Source: Capitella teleta | Taxonomy: Eukaryota; Annelida; Polychaeta; Capitellidae | Assembly: GCA_000328365.1 (NCBI GenBank) | Contig: KB304010.1 | Coordinates: 44,855 to 108,854 of the forward strand | Length of the DNA stretch: 64,000 nucleotides | Reading direction: 5' to 3' | Part shown: one piece after another, positions 57,187 to 64,000 of the stretch | How the letters are laid out: every line of letters begins with the position of its first letter | Position numbering within the stretch: position 1 is the stretch's first letter | The notes under the pieces: model-generated | What the model was told of the DNA's origin: nothing | The model's database searches: none | Seen by the model: only the letters and a program-made list of their open reading frames with translations | Program-made: the position numbers and the translations under genes

Positions 57187-59417
57187 CTAGAAGCGTTTGA
57201 GGAATTCCTCTGCTGAGATCCGGGCCCTTGAGTTGACGGCCAGCTTCATCTCGCTTATCTCCTTATCGATTTCTTCCATGAAGTGAATGATGAAGTCGAC
57301 CAATTTGTGCTTGAACATCGTCTCCGTGTGGAAGTTTGTGATCAAGAAACTGATATCGTAACCCTGGAAACGAAACAATTTAGATATCGTAAGACAATCA
57401 CGACACAAGCCAACCAACCTTAACTGGCTTTCGTCGAAGGACGATAAAATTCTCAGCCCGCATCATCATAAACCTCATAAATTTGTGGCATAGAATTTTC
57501 TCAATTTCATCAGCCTGTGTTGAACATGAAGACAATGCAAATGGAGCAATTTGTGAAATAAACGCAACCGACCTGCTTCACACCAATGCTGATGCGCAAA
57601 GAGTTGATCGAACCCTCGATTAAAACCTTTTCTTTCTCGTTCCTGCTGATGACGACAGGCGATAGAAGCAGTTCTTTGCTGCTCATGACTTCAACTTCGG
57701 GTTTGTTGTGACGCTCAACAACTTGCGAGGAGAAGTTCTCAAGGCACATCGCAGCCGTCAGGGTGTGTCTGACGGCCGTCAGGTATGGCTTCAATGTGGC
57801 TGCCTGCAAAACCAAGCATTAATTAATGCCATATAATTAATGCCATATAATTATATGACTAGATGACTAGGTATCCCTTCCCTCCCCATAAAATATCTTC
57901 TTCTCGGATCTGCATCAATCCCTAGAATGACCCTGATAGCCCAGAAAAACCTGGAAACCAGGGATAAACTGGGAAAATCCTATGTCTGCATACTGCATAC
58001 TGGTATCCAGGATTCAACGCATGGCTCAAAAGGACAAAATCACATTTGTACAATTTTAATTATTTTAACAACGGAAGGGCATGCGGTTTCTATGGTTACA
58101 GCGGCATGTAAGAGTAAAAAAAAGAAATAGAGAAATATTATGAAGACTCTCCGGAAAGCATAGGCATAAAATCATAAACAGTCATATTTATAAATTAAGC
58201 ATAGGATATTGAACAGTTTATTGTGTAGAAAACTGAAAATCAATATATTCAACCCTATTGAAACTCACAACACTTGATACGAAATATAGATGGGCTTGTG
58301 TACAAAGAAATAGGCAGAAGCCTTACTTTTCTTGAAGCTCACAGGCACCCTAAGGAACGTTTACCCTAACCATTTCAACAGTAATGCACAGGCAGGTCGC
58401 ATTGTACATGTAAATTTTGTTTGATTTGGTGAAGCCATCCGTGCCAATCAAACCCACGGTAAGGCACTTACAGCTGTTGCTCATCCTTGTGATCATAGTT
58501 CGCTGAGGGCTTACATGTCACTATTACCAGGGAGAAGTTGTTGTGAACTGCATAAAAGCCCTCGTGCAATGTATACAAGTCAATAACGCATTTTTAAATG
58601 AACCAGAAGTAAATCTCTGGCCGTGGTGTCTCATGTCCTAGTTCAAGTACATGACGCGTCTAATTGGGCTGGGGTTCACTAGGGGCGTGTTTCTCATGCC
58701 ATTGAATTTGGGATCCTGACATCATAACCAGGAACTCATCTCAGTGTAGTCAGAGAGTAAAATTCTGGTTCAGATCACACGACACAAGGCTTGGTAAGTT
58801 GGTTACCTTTATCTTGAGAACAGTGCTCAAGTAAAAAAAACTCCCCCGTGAGATCAGCGAGATCTCATCTAATCTCGTATACCACATAATCCAGAACGAA
58901 GAGCTGGTTAGCACCATCAATTGCATAACCATGATGATCATCATGATGACGGTCTTTAAGGTTTCAAATGCATTACATAATTATCATACATTATTACATG
59001 CCCTTGTTTTCACTAGTCAACTTGTTAAGAGTAAATAACTATGCCAGTTATTTACTAACAAGTTGACTACTGTAGTTACTATACTATATTGCCGATTAAC
59101 TGACTCACCGAATGAGTTTCAGACTGAAAGAGTGACTTACTGACTAATTGATTCAACTGACTTAACCCTGATTTCCCTTCACCGTCTCCAGTCATGACAT
59201 TTGACTCATTCACTTCTAGTTCTAACTTCAGATTCGAGACAGGATGTGATTTTAAATTGAAATTTCAGTTGTTCACCATCAGTTTTAATGCTAATCGCAG
59301 ATTAAAAATGAATTCTAATTGGATTTAAATTAAGACTGCAATTATAATTAAGCTACAATTAATTAATCTAAGATGCAATAATTGAAAAAGACCATCCAGG
59401 AAACATCCACCCACCAT
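57187..59417 (-). CDS. ARPC4: Actin-related protein 2/3 complex subunit 4 (p20-ARC)
   Basis: Core subunit of the Arp2/3 complex, which nucleates branched actin filaments in the cytoplasm. Exons in transcript order: 59417-59415 (ATG only), 57803-57573, 57514-57419, 57363-57187; 507 nt, 168 aa, exactly the human length. The protein begins [12 protein letters not shown] and continues with [56 protein letters not shown] and [20 protein letters not shown], nearly identical to human. Exon 1 is inferred: a unique ATG directly followed by a GTGGGT donor, 1.6 kb upstream, supplies the single codon that exon 2 lacks. A possible AATAAA is at 56830-56825. It is head to head with IPPK. Confidence 0.95.
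57804..59414 (-). other. Intron 1 of ARPC4
   Basis: 1.6 kb between the ATG-only exon and the first long exon, against 53-58 nt for the other two introns. No open frame or element is recognised. As the first intron beside the promoter it may hold control sites. Confidence 0.65.
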
Positions 59418-60635
59418 CTCTGTGATAGCTGTCACCGGCGGAAGTCTATATTCTTCTGACCTAGTTTTAAGGGCAATCAACCCTCGCGCGCTCTGATTGG
59501 TCAATAATAAAAACAGGGCTCGAAATACTGATCTCGTTTCAGGCTAAGAGGAGTTGTATTACTAGTATTCTGTTTGCGTTTCTGAAGAGGTGCGTTGTGA
59601 TTTCATACTAAACGTCTGAAGAATTTGGATAATCTGTTCATAATTCTACTTGCGCGCTTTGATATTGTTATTAAACTAGTATACAAGGGTACGGTTAGTA
59701 TTTGGGATGCCCACACAATGTAGGTCACTGACTTGAATCCCTGCTATCAATATAGTTAATCATGAGATAATTTCAACAGATATGCGATAGCAAAGAAGCC
59801 ATGGTCGGAACTGGGATACTGACTCTTTTCTGTAGTTTTCTAACAAATTGGCGTTATTACATTATCAGTCAATGCTATTTAACTTTTTTACACAGACATA
59901 TTTTATTATTATTAAACCTATAGATTGGAATTAAATTATTACCTGTATATATTTTATATTATGATCACTTGAATGCGATGATAATTAATTGATAACTGGT
60001 TTTGTTGTATGTGATTTTCAAGTAAAGTATATTCACATGTGGGAACACAAGGAGGACAAGGGCGGTGGTGCCCTGGTAAAAGAAAATGGAAGTATGAGCC
60101 AATGTATAAATACATTTACTATGTAAAAGAAAATGGAAGTATGAGCCAATGTATAAATACATTTACTATGTAAAAGAAAATGGAAGTATGGGCCAATGTA
60201 TAAATACATTTACTATGTAAAAGAAAATGGAAGTATGAGCCGATGTATAAATACATTTACTATGTAAAAGAAAATGGAAGTATGAGCCAATGTATAAATA
60301 CATTTACTATGTAAAAGAAAATAGAAGTATGAGCCAATGTATAAATACATTTACTATGTAAAAGAAAATGGAAGTATGAGCCAATGTATAAATACATTTA
60401 CTATGTATAAGTAAACTTATATACTTTTTTATATATTTGATAGTTTTGTGTGTTTTAATCGTACCACATGATTATTTTTGGATGGTTGTGACTGTGCTGC
60501 ACACCCATTTCATAATTCATAACGTACGTTATTGTTTCGTCAATACAGAACGTTATGTGGCAGATTATTGTGTGACTTGTCGGACATCATCGTTTCGAGC
60601 CCTGAAAGTGATCTGAGTTCTGAGATCTATTTGTC
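59418..60635. promoter_or_regulatory. Head-to-head promoter region of ARPC4 and IPPK
   Basis: The 1.2 kb between the two start codons must contain both leaders and promoters. It includes seven copies of a 47-bp tandem repeat (60078-60406) and two CATAACG motifs (60518 on the plus strand; 60548-60557 on the minus strand). No TATA box or initiator can be assigned with confidence. Confidence 0.5.
60078..60406. repeat. 47-bp tandem repeat, seven copies
   Basis: Units begin at 60078, 60125, 60172, 60219, 60266, 60313 and 60360. They are nearly identical, with single-base differences in the third, fourth and sixth units. Each carries the near-palindrome TGTATAAATACA. Confidence 0.95.
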
Positions 60636-63600
60636 ATGGAAGATGTTGATGCATGGATTTACCGTGCTGAGGGAAACTCCAGTATCGTCATCGTGAACCG
60701 AGACGTAAGGAAAAGCACCTTATATGTTCAGTTTAGTTCAGTTTTGCATCCAATTCATCTTGACATTATTCAGTGTCATACCGTCGATTTCTTTATATGA
60801 GTCATAACGTTCATTTTCAAGACAATCATAACGTTCTTAATAATTTCGTGATCTTCTTAGATATAATTATAAATATAAAAATAAAAAGAAATATAATTTG
60901 TATTCCAATAACAACTTACTCTGAGACATTTTATATTTAATTTGAATGTCACCATTCGCAGAAACGGCTGGTGTATCGTTTGAAGAAAAGAAAATGCATC
61001 GGCGCCAAAAAACGACTCAAGGTAGGTTGTGATTCGGATAAACTTATCCTTAGTGCGTTATGAATCCATTCAAAGTGCGTTATGATTCCCGCCAAGTCCA
61101 TCAACACATTCACCGTAACATCATTTTTTTAAATATCATTATCCGTGTATCTGTATTAACGAAACGAAGCTCTCAACAACTCATGTCACATGTCTGATGA
61201 AAATCATCCAGCGAAGAACTGAAAAAAAGTGACCATTGCATTGCTTTGTGATTACAGAGAATGTGTTGCGTAGACAACTTTTACTGCACAATGATTAATT
61301 TTCAGATCAAAGGATGACAATAAAGCAGTTGTAAAAATCTCGAGTTTGACTAAGTTTCAATCACTCACTGGCACTTGGACAATTTACACCATGGCACTGC
61401 AACTTTGGTCAATCTCAAGTGCAATTTGGCAAACAGTTCTCCTTCGTATCTCTACTTGTGAGCACCTTAGGCAAATAAAATCTCCATAAGTTTGGAGAAT
61501 TGTAGACATGTTTCGCAACTGAGAATCCCTGTAAAATGATAATGCTAAAGTTATTATAATATCCACCTATGACTTCAACTGTGAAAGACAGTGATCTCTT
61601 GTGATCAAGAAAAGACAGAGATCTCCGTCTTTGGCGGTGGATGTATGAATTGTGAGGTTTCCTCTTCTGCCAGGTGGATCCGATAGACGTGGAGCAGAAA
61701 TGGAGAAACGCCCTTGAATTCAAACAGAAGGTCATCACTCGGTTGCTGCAAGCTGATGTCTTCACTCCAGGGGTGAGAGGTCACGAAATGTGTGAAGACT
61801 TCACTCCATTACCCATTGCTTAGAAATGAAACAGTGGGATTGTTATCATTATCTGTATAATGATTAATTATTCCTTCAGTTACATATAATTTTCAATGAC
61901 ATCACCAATTACTTAATTTCTATTTCATAATTTCTGAATATTGTGAAATTGTGAATTACAACTTGGGAATAGAAGATATTTATTCCTGACTCTCTGGTTC
62001 CCAGTTCAGTTCTGCTTTAGGTAATTCTCCTCCCTCGTACTTCACTTTTGCTGACTGATTCATAAAAAGCGGAATTTCTGATTTTGCAGACAAACATGTT
62101 TTGTGATGTTGACCAGTGCGCACGATGACGTCATGTCGCACTGTTATCAGCACCAATTAACACTGAATTCCCTTCCTGTTAATCACTGGTGCCAAATGTA
62201 AGGCATTGTCGTGTGGGGATCAAAAGCGTGTTTCCTGCTAATTTGGGGAAATGGGGTTTCTTTGGATGCTTAAAGGGAGGGAGAACTGGTTAAAAATTGA
62301 CTTTGAGTCGTTATTTGATGCACCAAAAATGATTCCTATGCCTGGCCCACACAAGGAATATCATCGCTAACGATTTCGCGGGAGATATATTGCTAATTAG
62401 GCGTGACGTCAGGAGCTGTGATGAAACACCGAGTTCCTTATCTTTTACAATGGGCCTCGTCATATCAGCGTGTCCTGCGACTAAACCCCTGGATATGTTT
62501 TTCTTTTCTTTTCGGAAATAGATAGAATAATCATTTTGCCACCAGTCAGGCACGAAAAAAAAATATTTTTCGTTAGTTTTCTTATTCTAACAAGCGATTT
62601 TCTAGGACACCTACCATGTTTCTCATCCTGAAACAGTAAAAAGGTCAGCCAGAGTGCACCACGCATGCGCTTTCGTTTCGTAAACAACAAAGATGTCCTT
62701 TTATGGCGAAGATGCTCTGCTCTGATTGGCTGAAATCGATAGCTTCACGATGGGAACGGGACCAATCACGGCAAGCCTTCAGCTGACGTTTGCCTCCTAT
62801 ACTTTGTAATGGAAGCCATTCTCCCAAAGGCGCAATGCTAACCCTGATATTTGAAATGCATTAATTCCTTACGCTTGCATCCAGGCATGGTGTTTTTGGC
62901 ACGGAATGCTATCAATTGGTGCTATGAGTCAATAGAACATCACTTAAAATTCAGTTCCCCATCGCTTTAATTGCACAATAGTATAATTACATGTTGACTG
63001 ATTAAAACAGGATAGCTAATTAACACATATTTATCATTAATTTGATCCAATTTCCTTTCATAATTAACATCTTTGCTAGGGACTTGTCACCTTGACAGAA
63101 GAATATCTTGATCAAATTCGTTCCAAAGTAGAAAACATCCGCCCTGGTCAGAAATATTAAAATTTCAATATCTCTTCTTTACTCATGTTTTTATTATAGA
63201 TCAGAGATTGAATACAGAGCTTGACCCAGATTGTCACGTTGCCATAGCAATGGATGACCACTGCTTCCTGAAGACCCCAGCTGCCATTGACAACGTGCCA
63301 ACATTCTCTGCTGAAATCAAGGTGCGATTTAACTATCTCCCGCCCAAAAGATTTCATCTTTTTATAAATATCACCAAAGATATATTGCGCCTGATTATCA
63401 AGCGAGTATCTTTTATATCTTAGTATCAACTTCCTTTTCATTTCGCTTTCAGCTTAAATGTGGTTTCATTTTACCTGGAAGTGAAACATGCATATTCTGT
63501 CTATTGCAGCCTCTGAAGGTCAGATATAGAATCCAGTTTTGTTGCAATAAAATGAAGTGAATATTTATGAATTATCCGAAAGGGTAGATATTTATTGAAA

Positions 63601-63896
63601 CAAAACTCAGAATAAAAAGTCAATTATTTCAATATTAAATGTCATGGATCAACTAAGATAAAATCTTTGGGAAATTGATTTTGATTTTAAATTAATTAAT
63701 GTTTCAATTGCGCAGGTGTCCAGAGGAAAGTGGGCGTCGGTCAGTGGCTACTGCCCCCTGGATCTCTTTTCTGGGTCAGTCTCCTTCTTTCCCTTTTCCC
63801 CTCACTGTTTATTTCTCCTCCAGGGATGAGCAGCGGATGACGTTTGCTCTCAAAGAGCTTTTTAGAAACCCACAGAACAATCTACGAATTTTTCAG
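60636..63896 (+). CDS. IPPK: Inositol-pentakisphosphate 2-kinase, N-terminal part (gene continues past the window)
   Basis: Adds phosphate to the 2-position of inositol 1,3,4,5,6-pentakisphosphate to make IP6, in cytosol and nucleus. Exons: 60636-60704, 60962-61021, 61674-61772, 63080-63146, 63200-63321, 63453-63518, 63716-63774, 63824-63896; 205 codons in frame, then a GTAATT donor and the window end. The start MEDVDAWIYRAEGNSSIVIV matches the family's EGN.S nucleotide-binding loop. Later blocks are VEIK-like SAEIKLKCGFI, CIFCLLQPLKVSRGKW, YCPLDLFSG, QRMTFALKELFRNPQ and NNLRIFQ, all with clear human counterparts. The C-terminal half, with the remaining catalytic residues, is outside the window. 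Introns of 1.3 kb and 0.65 kb mix with short ones. Confidence 0.92.
61773..63079 (+). other. Intron 3 of IPPK
   Basis: 1.3 kb from a GTGAGA donor to a TTTGCTAG acceptor. The open frames on the minus strand at 62311-62827 are unrecognised and probably chance. I see no element. Confidence 0.65.
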
Positions 63897-64000
63897 GTAA
63901 TTGAAACATTTTGTCAAAATTGCAATTAATTGTGAAAAAACTCCTCTTTTATTTTGAATAGAAACCTGGGACCGGGTTTTCCCTAATGTTACTGTTAATT

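Overview
The window is nuclear DNA from an animal. It holds six spliced protein-coding genes whose products align well to known metazoan families, with GT-AG introns (one AT-AC), AT-rich spacers, microsatellites and several dead LINE copies. Many introns are only 46-63 nt, and very short introns together with a seven-domain VWA/EGF secreted protein point to an invertebrate. A sponge or another small-intron lineage is my best guess, but the species cannot be fixed from this sequence.

Layout. 0.4-2.3 kb: decayed LINE. 2.3-12 kb: intergenic. 12.24-32.80 kb (+): a complete voltage-gated calcium channel alpha2delta gene (34 exon positions, about 1125 aa). 34.35-41.60 kb (-): a complete 26-exon gene for a secreted protein with seven VWA and three EGF domains (1634 aa), tail to tail with alpha2delta. 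44.0-45.0 kb: truncated CR1-like LINE. 45.67-48.84 kb (+): alpha-1,3-fucosyltransferase (407 aa) with a LINE relic in its intron. 49.96-52.87 kb (-): PNPLA8-like phospholipase (637 aa). 57.19-59.42 kb (-): ARPC4 (168 aa), head to head with IPPK (60.64 kb to the window end, +, partial).

The main discovery is in the alpha2delta gene. It appears to carry two sets of mutually exclusive exons: a pair (6a/6b) just before the VWA domain, and a cluster of four tandem, phase-matched exons (31A-D) near the C-terminus. Every member starts in phase 1 and ends in phase 2, so one and only one member per set keeps the frame. A possible 42-nt cassette exon adds a third choice, giving 8 to 16 predicted proteins. 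The same gene also has a clear U12-type AT-AC intron and a predicted 33-nt intron.

The genes do not form a pathway. Alpha2delta (channel trafficking), the VWA/EGF protein (extracellular matrix), the fucosyltransferase (Golgi), PNPLA8 (organelle lipid turnover), ARPC4 (actin branching) and IPPK (IP6 synthesis) are ordinary independent metazoan genes. ARPC4 and IPPK probably share a promoter region that contains a 47-bp tandem repeat.
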